Origin: Syntrophobacter sp. SbD2
Lineage (GTDB): Bacteria; Desulfobacterota; Syntrophobacteria; Syntrophobacterales; Syntrophobacteraceae
Direction: 5' to 3'
DNA: 5,739 bases
NCBI GenBank assembly: GCA_900290385.1
Contig: OMSV01000084.1
Coordinates: 1-5,739, forward strand
In this document: one piece after another, positions 1 to 5,619 of the stretch
Layout: every line of letters begins with the position of its first letter
Position numbering within the stretch: the stretch's first letter is position 1
The notes under the pieces: generated by a model
Told to the model about the DNA's origin: nothing
Database searches by the model: none
Seen by the model: only the letters and a program-made list of their open reading frames with translations
Program-made: the position numbers and the translations under genes

Positions 1-1065
1 TTACTGCTTGCTTGCCGCCACTCACACAGGTGCGACTTTCGACGAACCAACATATTTGCTTCGAGGCCTCGAAGGCTGGCATCTGGGCGGTTGCGGGGCC
101 TTGACAGAACTCGGGACAATGCCCCTGCCGGTCGATGTGACGACATTGCCGCTATACGTTTGGGAGTTGTTGCGAGGCCAGCGTTTTGATCAGCTTTCGG
201 AATTCCACCGGATGCTGCCCGTGGCGCGCGCCGGGACCCTGGTGTTTTGGTGGGCGGTGTTGTTTTACGGTTGGAGGGTGGGATGGGTCCTCGCCGGACC
301 CTGGGGAGGGCGGCTGGCCGTGGTGATGCTGGCCTGTGGAACCGTCCCTGCCGGCCCACGCAAGCCTCGCAACAACCGATATGGCCATTACTGCCTGCAT
401 GCTCGCGCTGGTATATCATTTCCGTGAGGGGCGAACATCGGGGTGGGGGTTACGTGTGGGTCTTCCGTCCCTCTTGTTCGGACTGGCCCTGCTGGCTAAA
501 GCCTCGGCACTGGTACTGGGCCCTTTATGCTTACTGGCGCTCGAATTGGATCGACTGGGGCGCAAACAAGCCTTCACTGTCCCGGCAAATGGTTCGGTGG
601 TGCAAGTGTTTAGGCGACTAATCGCAGAACTTGGCCCGTTTCGCCGCGATATAACGCAGATTTTTTGTTTGGGATTTCTCATGATGCTTATCTATTTATG
701 ACTGGGGCCAGGGGATCGGGGAACTCAGGGACTGGCAGCAGCGAAATGGCGTCGAGAACCTGGATGTCTGGTATTTCGGCACCGATCCGGATCGGTTAAA
801 GGGACCTTTACATCTGGTTTCAATGTGGGATGGCGGCTTCCAGGGGCCGGATGATTTTATTGCACGGTTTCGTGGACGCTATTTGGCTGTCGGTACAACA
901 TATCTATATGGCGGCTATATCATCGAAAATCCTAATAAGGGGCAACGCCTTGAAAAATCGGCACTGATAGCTATTCGCTATCTCAGGACCATACAACCCG
1001 TTGCCCGCACAACGACATTTCTGATCTATGATTTCACCGATGAGCGCAAATTAGGCGCGCAATGA
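1..1065 (+). pseudogene. Decayed GT39/PMT-family membrane glycosyltransferase (5' end outside window)
   Basis: Three collinear pieces in three frames read as one dolichol-phosphate-mannose/ArnT-like (GT-C, family 39) glycosyltransferase. These are integral membrane enzymes that move sugars from lipid-phosphate donors. Piece 1 (frame of position 2, to about 337) has the early acidic motif FDEPTYLLRGLEGW followed by hydrophobic segments. Piece 2 (about 339-695) continues with EPSLPAHASLATTD and membrane helices such as LLFGLALLAKASALVLGPL. Piece 3 (697-1065) is the soluble tail, starting YDWGQGIGELRDWQ and ending VARTTTFLIYDFTDE, then TGA. The 1-to-2 switch fits a single inserted base near 338. 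The 2-to-3 join removes the expected central membrane region, probably 150-250 residues. No single product can be made, so the gene is called broken. The family call comes from recognised motifs and the exact subfamily is uncertain. The gene faces the His-rich gene with only 3 bp between stop codons. Confidence 0.8.
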
Positions 1066-1068
1066 TCT

Positions 1069-1317
1069 TTAATGCTCGTGAACGTGTTCACCCTTAAGCT
1101 TTTCATGACCAGGGTGATCATGATCGTGTTTCCCGTGCTCACCATCGTGGGAATGACCTTCGTGTCCTCTCCCGTGTTCGTGCTGATGCGCGTGAGCATG
1201 GTCGTGTTCGTGCCCGTGCTCGTGAGAGTGGTCGGCATCACCATGCCGGTGGTCATGAGAGTGGCTGTGAGCATGTATGTGTTTATGATCGTGACTGTGT
1301 TCGTGTTTTTCGTTCAT
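1069..1317 (-). CDS. Histidine-rich metal-binding small protein
   Basis: An 82-residue protein with 32 histidines (39%), mostly in alternating H-x-H runs mixed with Asp, Glu, Gly, Ser and Ala. It has no cysteine, no signal peptide and no membrane segment. Such composition is known from Ni/Zn-binding tracts (Hpn of Helicobacter, the N-terminus of HypB, His loops of ZIP and CDF transporters). Cytoplasmic metal buffering or storage is therefore the likely role, and nickel versus zinc cannot be decided. ATG at 1317 is chosen because GGGGGA lies 5 nt upstream (1323-1328). A TTG at 1344 would add 9 residues (MNHLRWGID) but has no better ribosome site. The tail EKLKGEHVHEH is followed directly by TAA, so it is not the N-terminus of a transporter cut short in another frame. 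The reverse strand is also open but is only a shadow. The gene lies 3 bp from the end of the glycosyltransferase remnant and may be co-transcribed with the frame at 1379-1483. Confidence 0.75.
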   Translation of the reverse strand: MNEKHEHSHDHKHIHAHSHSHDHRHGDADHSHEHGHEHDHAHAHQHEHGRGHEGHSHDGEHGKHDHDHPGHEKLKGEHVHEH

Positions 1318-1322
1318 GTCGA

Positions 1323-1328
1323 TCCCCC
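1323..1328 (-). promoter_or_regulatory. Ribosome binding site of the His-rich gene
   Basis: GGGGGA on the minus strand ends 5 nt before the ATG at 1317. It is the feature that favours this start over the upstream TTG at 1344. Confidence 0.5.
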
Positions 1329-1347
1329 AACGCAAATGGTTCAATTC

Positions 1348-1370
1348 GAATGATGATCATCCTTTCATTC
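1348..1370. promoter_or_regulatory. Possible operator: nested palindromes upstream of the His-rich gene
   Basis: A perfect 10-bp palindrome GATGATCATC (1352-1361) lies within an outer inverted repeat, GAATGA (1348-1353) and TCATTC (1365-1370). It lies 31-53 bp upstream of the His-rich start, where a metalloregulator (Fur, Zur or NikR type) might bind. The core resembles the alternating GAT/ATC character of Fur-family sites but matches no consensus well. Short AT-rich palindromes occur by chance, so this is a candidate only. Confidence 0.25.
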
Positions 1371-1378
1371 AGGTAGGT

Positions 1379-1483
1379 CTACCGGAGCATGTCGTCAAGT
1401 CCCCGAATAGTTGTTTCTTTATTGAAAAGCTGCTTTAGCGGGCATTCCAGCCGGAAACGCCCAATCGTAAAGAGCTTTGCCAA
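1379..1483 (-). CDS. Unidentified short reading frame or gene fragment
   Basis: Between the PEBP gene and the His-rich gene one minus-strand frame is open from a TGA at 1520-1522 to TAG at 1379-1381. Its product reads protein-like, with LAKLFTIGRFRLECPL near the start and TTIRGLDDMLR at the end. The first usable start is TTG at 1483 (34 residues); GGAGG lies upstream but about 17 nt away, so initiation is poor. No family is recognised. It could be a small protein or the C-terminal remnant of a lost gene. The alternating charged and hydrophobic residues are the only support. The plus-strand frame over the same stretch (1389-1604) looks less natural (Ser/Arg/Pro-rich). Confidence 0.25.
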   Translation of the reverse strand: MAKLFTIGRFRLECPLKQLFNKETTIRGLDDMLR

Positions 1484-1512
1484 ACGTGTGGCGCCGAGGC
1501 AAGCCTCCGCTT

Positions 1513-2058
1513 CTATTGCTCAAAAAAACCAGTCGTTGAGGCCTCATCGATCACCTTTCCCTCTATTGCATGCTGAAAGTCGGCCAGAGTTGCGTTGGGT
1601 TTAAGATCCAGCCTGGTATCTTTCAGGGCGTAGATAGTTATGACATACGCATGAGGGCCCGTGCCTTTCGGAGGTTGCGGCCCGCCATATCCGGCGTTGC
1701 CGAATGAATTTCTGATCTCGAGCGCGCCTGGCGGAATATTCTTGCCCGAGGCCCCTTCAGGCAAAGAGGTTGCATCCGGCGGAATATTTATCACCATCCA
1801 GTGTACCCAGTTTCCGGCAACCGGATGATGATCCACGATAGACAATGCGAATGATTTCGTGCCATCGGGCGCTCCTGTCCATTTCAAGGGAATGGAAATA
1901 TTATGTCCTCCGGCGGCAGGTCGCGCATAAAGGTTGGGAATGGTCCCCCGGTCCTTGAAGGCAGGGGATAAAAGCTGCATCGCAGCAGCCGATGGCAAGG
2001 GGGCTGTTATCAGCAAAATGGTGGCGGCGAAAAGCGCAACCGTGAGTATCCTATTCAT
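1513..2058 (-). CDS. Secreted PEBP family protein (YbhB/YbcL, Raf-kinase-inhibitor-like)
   Basis: A complete 181-residue protein of the phosphatidylethanolamine-binding protein family. Bacterial members are small ligand-binding proteins whose physiological ligand is mostly unknown. Residues 1-26 (MNRILTVALF, a hydrophobic core, then PLPSAAA) are a Sec signal peptide with likely cleavage near 26, so the protein should act in the periplasm. Family motifs follow: PLKWTGAPDGTKSFAL (57-72), DHHP (76-79, where many homologues read DPDAP), VHWMVINIP (85-93), GYGGPQPPKGTGPHAY (123-138) and the terminal GKVIDEASTTGF. The start at 2058 is fixed by AAGGAGG 5 nt upstream; an upstream in-frame start at 2091 would put 11 residues containing two Cys before the signal peptide and is unlikely. 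A 60-bp gap separates it from the nuclease stop, so it could be the downstream gene of that transcript or have its own promoter. Confidence 0.9.
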   Translation of the reverse strand: MNRILTVALFAATILLITAPLPSAAAMQLLSPAFKDRGTIPNLYARPAAGGHNISIPLKWTGAPDGTKSFALSIVDHHPVAGNWVHWMVINIPPDATSLPEGASGKNIPPGALEIRNSFGNAGYGGPQPPKGTGPHAYVITIYALKDTRLDLKPNATLADFQHAIEGKVIDEASTTGFFEQ

Positions 2059-2063
2059 TTGGA

Positions 2064-2070
2064 CCTCCTT
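2064..2070 (-). promoter_or_regulatory. Strong Shine-Dalgarno of the PEBP gene
   Basis: AAGGAGG on the minus strand, 5 nt before the ATG at 2058. It decides this start over the in-frame upstream codon at 2091 and gives an N-terminus that begins directly with a signal peptide. Confidence 0.75.
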
Positions 2071-2118
2071 AAGGCAGTTTACACAATTCATTTAATTATC
2101 GAAAAAGTAAGCTTGAGG

Positions 2119-4779
2119 TCAGGATTTAGACCCACAAATGCCTCTGTATACGCAATTCTCTTCGCAGGCCCTGCCTTCCTTGATCCAGACTGGTGACACG
2201 TCCCCTCCAAAGATTGAATTGAGCGCGGAGCCGGCGTCCTTCTCCCAGTCTTTTAGAAAGGGGCCGTGTTGTTCGGCTGGATCGAACAAGACATGGTGTT
2301 TCATGTTTCCCGGAGATCTAAGTTCGATGAAGCCTGCCCCGCAGTTTTCATTGGCTTTAAGCGCGCCGGTGACATTTCCCCTTGACAGCGCGAGCAGATA
2401 TGCCGGGAGCTGAGGCTCATTATTCTTATCGATTACCTCGTCCCTGCGGGGAATCCTGCCGGTCTTGTAATCCCAGCAGATAAGGCCCTGTTGGGGGTGT
2501 GAATCGATCCTGTCGAGCCGCCCCTTGAGGCGGGTCTCGCAACCATCTATTTCCAGGTCGTCGAATGGCCTTTCTACGGCCACCCATGACCAGCCTTCCA
2601 GCATTCTCTCCCATTCGGCGTGCAGCCACTTTAACAATAGACCGGGGCGGTCGGGTTTCCCTATCAGCCGCTCGATCTCGACTGTCCAAACTGCGCGAGA
2701 CAGACGGGGCCCGATGGCGCCGGTTATGGTCTTTTTCAAAAGATCTGACAAAGCTTCGAATTCCAGCTCGGGTTCTGCGAATTTTTCTATTGCGCGTAAA
2801 ACGAAAGAGGCCAGGATCCCATGGACGTTTTGACCCCGTTCACGTGCCGGGATTCCCGGCTCGAATTCGTCAAGCTCTTCGAGGCCAAGAACATAGCGGA
2901 AGAAATACCGGGCCGGGCAGACCAGCGCTGACTGCAATTCGGTGACCGAAATCCGGTCGGCTATAGGGAGCGGTTGGATTTGGAACTGGGACCGATTTGG
3001 TTCGCAAGTAGCCTTTGCGCTTTCAATGGGAGCCCAAGGGCTGGTTTTCACAATACTCTGCTGCACCCACCGCGCCCGCTGCATAGCCGGAAGGCTATGC
3101 TTCCAGGGTATTACAGGATCGATATTTTTCTCGCCATCTTCTGTCCAGAAGGGCGAGGGGATGCAGATTCCACCATCTTTTGAAGCGGGACGGCTCTGGA
3201 CGATCCGGGGAGCGGCCGCGAGAAAATTCTTATAAAGGTGGCGCGCAAAGGCGAACTGGCTCTCGATAGTCCCGCCAAGCACCTGCTGGCGTTCCGAAGA
3301 GCTAAGCAGGGGGAGTGGTCTCACTGGCTGTGGGAAAGATCCTGAAAGCAGGCCGGGAATGAATATCTTGCTAAAAGAGAGCCCACGGGCATCGAGCCTG
3401 CCGAGTACCTGGATTCCCGCGTCCTCGAACCCGCTCTTCTGGACCCGCACGCGGCTTGCCGCGGCGGTCAGGAACTCAAAAAATTCGTTTGCGCTCAGGC
3501 TGGTTTCGCCAAAGACCGTTTCGAACTCGGATATTATTTGAATCAGGTTGTCCCATGCAATCCGGTCCAGTTCGTTGGCGAGCACCGGAAACTGGAGGGC
3601 CGTCCAGATGCGGCGCAGGGTCTCCACCCACCTTGAAACTATTTTTGCGCCAGCCTCCAGAAACGGAGCTATAGCAGCCCTGATCCCGCTGCACCCATCG
3701 GGAAAGATTTCTTCAGCCGAATCGCGAACAGCCTCAAGCAAAGGGTCGATTCCATTTTCGACGCCCTTTTCACGCCAGATCCTGTCCCAGAGGCTCAGAC
3801 GCCGGTTCCACCGGGAGAATGAACCATAATATGGGGAGCGCAGAAAAGTGAATAGGTCATTGCGCTTTTCACCGCCCAGGGCGCAGCGGATCGGAAGCAC
3901 TGCGGCATTGTACAGCCCCTGGCCGCACAGGTTCCGGTCAGGCAGAAGATTGTAGGCTGCCCATTGCGCCCTGATAGGCTCTCCGAGTATATCCTTGAGC
4001 CGGTTTGAAATAGCCGGGCTGTAGAATTCGGAATCGCACACCACGACCGCAATGTCATGAGGCGCATGTTCTTTTGTCGCTATCAGCAGGTTCTCCATAA
4101 GGCCGGTTATTTCCTGCTCTGGATCGGAGTAAACCAGACGATCCGGCTGGGCCTCACCCGCAGGCAGGGCGAAAAACACTGCCCCGGCTTTTTTTTGCAG
4201 CTCTTCCAAAAGGTATTTTTCCCAGTGGCCGGCAAATTCGAAGCCAACGAAGGCCATTCTGCTCAAAGTTGCTTTTCGTTCAAGCCCCGGGATGCAGAGG
4301 GCGATTTTTTCGGGCAGCTGCGCGGGGTGAAACAGTCTCCTGTGCGCAAGCCTCTCGTCAAAGGATCGCCAGATCTTTCGCCTCCATCCAATCATCGGGC
4401 CGGACTCCTGGCCTCCTGACGGATCTATTGCAAATCTCAAGCACTGCTCAAAGCTCTCATCGAGCAGGTGAATCAGATCGACTTCAGGGGCCGGTGGTTC
4501 AGGCGGGGGCGTCTCATCCAGACTGTCTTTCAAAAATTGCCATCTTAAAAAAGAGGATGAGGCCGGCAGCTCCTCGGGCCACAGTTGCGTCCAGAAGTCC
4601 TCCATCCATCGGTTCAGGGTGAAGATCCTCGGGGTATCCCACGCGGGTTTCCCCTCTTCGATTCGTTTTAATCGAAATTGCCGCTTTATCTGGTGGACAA
4701 ACCTCTCGGTCTCGGCCAAAACCGTATAGCCCTCTTCAAGAAGAACGAGCAGCCTGTTCTGGAGATCCTGGTTGGTCAT
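2119..4779 (-). CDS. AddB-like PD-(D/E)XK nuclease (double-strand-break repair)
   Basis: An 886-residue protein (from ATG 4779) like the B subunit of AddAB helicase-nucleases and the related 'probable DNA repair protein' group. These trim broken DNA ends for RecA loading together with a UvrD-type helicase. The N-terminus (TVLAETERFVHQIKRQF, then IFTLNRWMEDFW) aligns in style with that group but has no Walker A GxGKT motif. A helicase-like middle shows RGLSFSKIFIPGLLSGSFPQ around residues 460-485. The C-terminal nuclease is complete: GQNVHGIL with H653, GRLDRID with D756, DYKTG with D770 and K772, and QLPAY with Q790 and Y794. C621 plus C872-x3-C876-x5-C882 fits the AddB Fe-S staple. No addA homologue is adjacent in this window. 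Start choice is uncertain: the same frame opens at ATG 4896 with AAGGAGG 11 nt upstream, but those 39 extra residues are very basic and lie in a hairpin-rich element, so 4779 is preferred although its ribosome site is weak. Confidence 0.85.
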   Translation of the reverse strand: MTNQDLQNRLLVLLEEGYTVLAETERFVHQIKRQFRLKRIEEGKPAWDTPRIFTLNRWMEDFWTQLWPEELPASSSFLRWQFLKDSLDETPPPEPPAPEVDLIHLLDESFEQCLRFAIDPSGGQESGPMIGWRRKIWRSFDERLAHRRLFHPAQLPEKIALCIPGLERKATLSRMAFVGFEFAGHWEKYLLEELQKKAGAVFFALPAGEAQPDRLVYSDPEQEITGLMENLLIATKEHAPHDIAVVVCDSEFYSPAISNRLKDILGEPIRAQWAAYNLLPDRNLCGQGLYNAAVLPIRCALGGEKRNDLFTFLRSPYYGSFSRWNRRLSLWDRIWREKGVENGIDPLLEAVRDSAEEIFPDGCSGIRAAIAPFLEAGAKIVSRWVETLRRIWTALQFPVLANELDRIAWDNLIQIISEFETVFGETSLSANEFFEFLTAAASRVRVQKSGFEDAGIQVLGRLDARGLSFSKIFIPGLLSGSFPQPVRPLPLLSSSERQQVLGGTIESQFAFARHLYKNFLAAAPRIVQSRPASKDGGICIPSPFWTEDGEKNIDPVIPWKHSLPAMQRARWVQQSIVKTSPWAPIESAKATCEPNRSQFQIQPLPIADRISVTELQSALVCPARYFFRYVLGLEELDEFEPGIPARERGQNVHGILASFVLRAIEKFAEPELEFEALSDLLKKTITGAIGPRLSRAVWTVEIERLIGKPDRPGLLLKWLHAEWERMLEGWSWVAVERPFDDLEIDGCETRLKGRLDRIDSHPQQGLICWDYKTGRIPRRDEVIDKNNEPQLPAYLLALSRGNVTGALKANENCGAGFIELRSPGNMKHHVLFDPAEQHGPFLKDWEKDAGSALNSIFGGDVSPVWIKEGRACEENCVYRGICGSKS

Positions 4780-4788
4780 CTTAATTAG

Positions 4789-4964
4789 TTTCCATCCGGA
4801 AAGGGTCCTTTTCCGCCTTGGCGGCGTCAATCTTCGGTCTTGCTTGTGCGGCGTACCCACGTACGCCTCCGCGCAACCCCTCGATTTCCTTGCCATGACG
4901 GAAAATGCCTCCTTTTCGAATCGGAAACAGCCAGCGTTCCATCCGGAGTTTCCGGATGGACGCT
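4789..4964 (-). repeat. Hairpin-rich noncoding element in the nuclease leader, possible interspersed repeat
   Basis: This stretch is densely self-complementary. Stems seen (plus-strand coordinates): TTTCC/GGAAA at 4789-4802; GGAAAGG with CCTTTTCC at 4798-4814, one bulge; CCGCC/GGCGG at 4813-4824; GGCGTAC/GTACGCC with loop CCAC at 4850-4867; and a 10-bp perfect stem TCCATCCGGA/TCCGGATGGA with loop GTT at 4938-4960, extended by AGCG/CGCT to 4933-4964. TCCATCCGGA also occurs at 4791-4800, so positions 4791 and 4960 are the outer ends of an inverted pair, about 170 bp apart, as in a small MITE-like unit. No clear target duplication is seen. Some stems overlap and would exclude each other. It precedes the nuclease gene and could affect its translation. 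No known riboswitch class is recognised. Repeat status is inferred, because only one copy is in the window. Confidence 0.55.
4908..4914 (-). promoter_or_regulatory. Shine-Dalgarno-like AAGGAGG inside the leader element
   Basis: AAGGAGG on the minus strand, 11 nt before an ATG (4894-4896) that is in frame with the nuclease. The spacing is longer than ideal. It could drive an N-terminally extended nuclease of 925 residues, or be part of the repeated element without a role. Confidence 0.3.
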
Positions 4965-5138
4965 AGTCCAGCCCCATGAGACATCCTTAAACCATTAAAA
5001 GGCCTGCAGGGTGGACGGTCGGCGGGCTGAAGGCGGCGGCAGGTCTCAACCAATCAGCAGGATTTCAGTCGACAGAGGAAAAAACCCACGAGTTGTGGGG
5101 TACGGTACTAACGGAGCAGCGATATGATTTGAAACTTT
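4965..5138. other. Noncoding divergent intergenic region
   Basis: This sequence separates the nuclease leader from the divergent thioesterase gene and should hold the thioesterase promoter. No convincing -35/-10 pair was found: TATGAT at 5123-5128 is a passable -10, but nothing like TTGACA lies 16-18 bp before it. A small stem CCCAC/GTGGG with loop GAGTT occurs at 5085-5099. No credible gene lies here. Confidence 0.5.
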
Positions 5139-5139
5139 G

Positions 5140-5145
5140 AAGGAG
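5140..5145 (+). promoter_or_regulatory. Ribosome binding site of the thioesterase gene
   Basis: AAGGAG, 5 nt before the ATG at 5151, is a strong site. It gives a protein whose first residues (MKD) match the start of FlK. Confidence 0.75.
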
Positions 5146-5150
5146 ACAGG

Positions 5151-5591
5151 ATGAAAGACACACTGCAGCCAGGCCTTGCTTTCGAATTTAGCTTCCGTAT
5201 CCCCGAGGAAAAAACAGTGCCGCACCTTTACCCCGAATCTCCCGAGTTTCAGTTGATGCCTCGGGTATTTGCAACGGGCTTCATGGTTGGGTTGTTCGAG
5301 TGGGCCTGCATCCAGGCAATCAACCATCACATCGATTGGCCCGGCGAGCAGACGGTGGGAGTTTCCATAAACGTGACCCACATCGCGGCAACTCCGCCAG
5401 GGCTTACGGTTACCGTAAAAGGAAAGCTCGAAAAAGTGGAGGGACGTAAGCTCACCTTTTCTCTGGCTGCTGATGATGGTATCGAAAAAATCTCCGTGGG
5501 GTCACACGAGAGATTTGTGATTGATGCCGCCAAGTTCAACAGCAAAGCAGCATCCAAAGCTTCTCGCGCATTGCTCAGTAACGTCCCTTAG
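5151..5591 (+). CDS. FlK-like hotdog-fold acyl-CoA thioesterase
   Basis: A complete 146-residue cytoplasmic protein closely resembling fluoroacetyl-CoA thioesterase FlK of Streptomyces cattleya (about 139 residues), a single-hotdog enzyme that hydrolyses short acyl-CoA esters. Near-identical blocks are TVPHLYPESPEF (22-33), VFATGFMVGLFEWAC (39-53), NVTHIAATPPGLTVTV (74-89), VEGRKL (96-101) and HERFVI. The FlK catalytic set is kept: T42, E50 and H77 (H76 in FlK, shifted by one inserted residue), with G70 and R121 matching FlK G69 and R120. The position of the FlK lid residue Phe36 is Met36 here, while F33 is kept. Loss of the Phe gate argues for a substrate other than fluoroacetyl-CoA, perhaps another small or inhibitory acyl-CoA; this is inference. 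No fluorinase or other fluorometabolite gene is nearby. The gene is alone on its strand, divergent from the nuclease. The family call is firm and the substrate unknown. Confidence 0.9.
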   Translation: MKDTLQPGLAFEFSFRIPEEKTVPHLYPESPEFQLMPRVFATGFMVGLFEWACIQAINHHIDWPGEQTVGVSINVTHIAATPPGLTVTVKGKLEKVEGRKLTFSLAADDGIEKISVGSHERFVIDAAKFNSKAASKASRALLSNVP

Positions 5592-5619
5592 GGCTTCTCA
5601 GTAAATAAGCCTCTTAGGG
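5574..5619 (+). repeat. Short imperfect tandem repeat across the thioesterase stop codon
   Basis: CTCAGTAA followed by CTTAGGG occurs twice: 5574-5581 with 5587-5593, and 5597-5604 with 5613-5619. The spacers differ (5 and 8 nt). The first copy contains the TAG stop. It looks like a local duplication at the gene's 3' end. A weak GGCTT/AAGCC stem (5592-5611) lies between but has no T-tract, so it is not called a terminator. Confidence 0.45.

Noticed and set aside
1072..1353. Plus-strand open frame rich in Val/Met/Phe, resembling a membrane protein
   Set aside because: It is the antisense of the His-rich gene. CAT/CAC His and GAC/GAT Asp codons read backwards give Met, Val and Ile, which mimics hydrophobic segments.
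1389..1604. Plus-strand 71-residue frame
   Set aside because: Ser/Arg/Pro-rich composition, GGAG only one base before its ATG, and overlap with the end of the well-supported PEBP gene.
4789..4964. CRISPR repeats or a c-di-GMP-type riboswitch
   Set aside because: The repeated 10-mer is not regularly spaced, and the conserved GEMM-type core sequences are absent.
4781..5053. Minus-strand 90-residue frame ending TAA one base before the nuclease ATG
   Set aside because: Its stop position would suit translational coupling, but it runs through the hairpin-rich element and its very basic composition fits no known family. Kept as a remark under the element rather than called a gene.
5093..5128. Sigma-70 promoter for the thioesterase using TATGAT at 5123-5128
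   Set aside because: No -35 element at acceptable spacing; the TTGTGG at 5093-5098 is 24 bp away.
5046..5381. Minus-strand 111-residue frame overlapping the thioesterase
   Set aside because: Shadow of the FlK-like gene, which has strong family similarity and a good ribosome site.
5592..5611. Possible terminator after the thioesterase gene
   Set aside because: The stem is only about 5 bp (GGCTT/AAGCC) with a 10-nt loop and no following T run.
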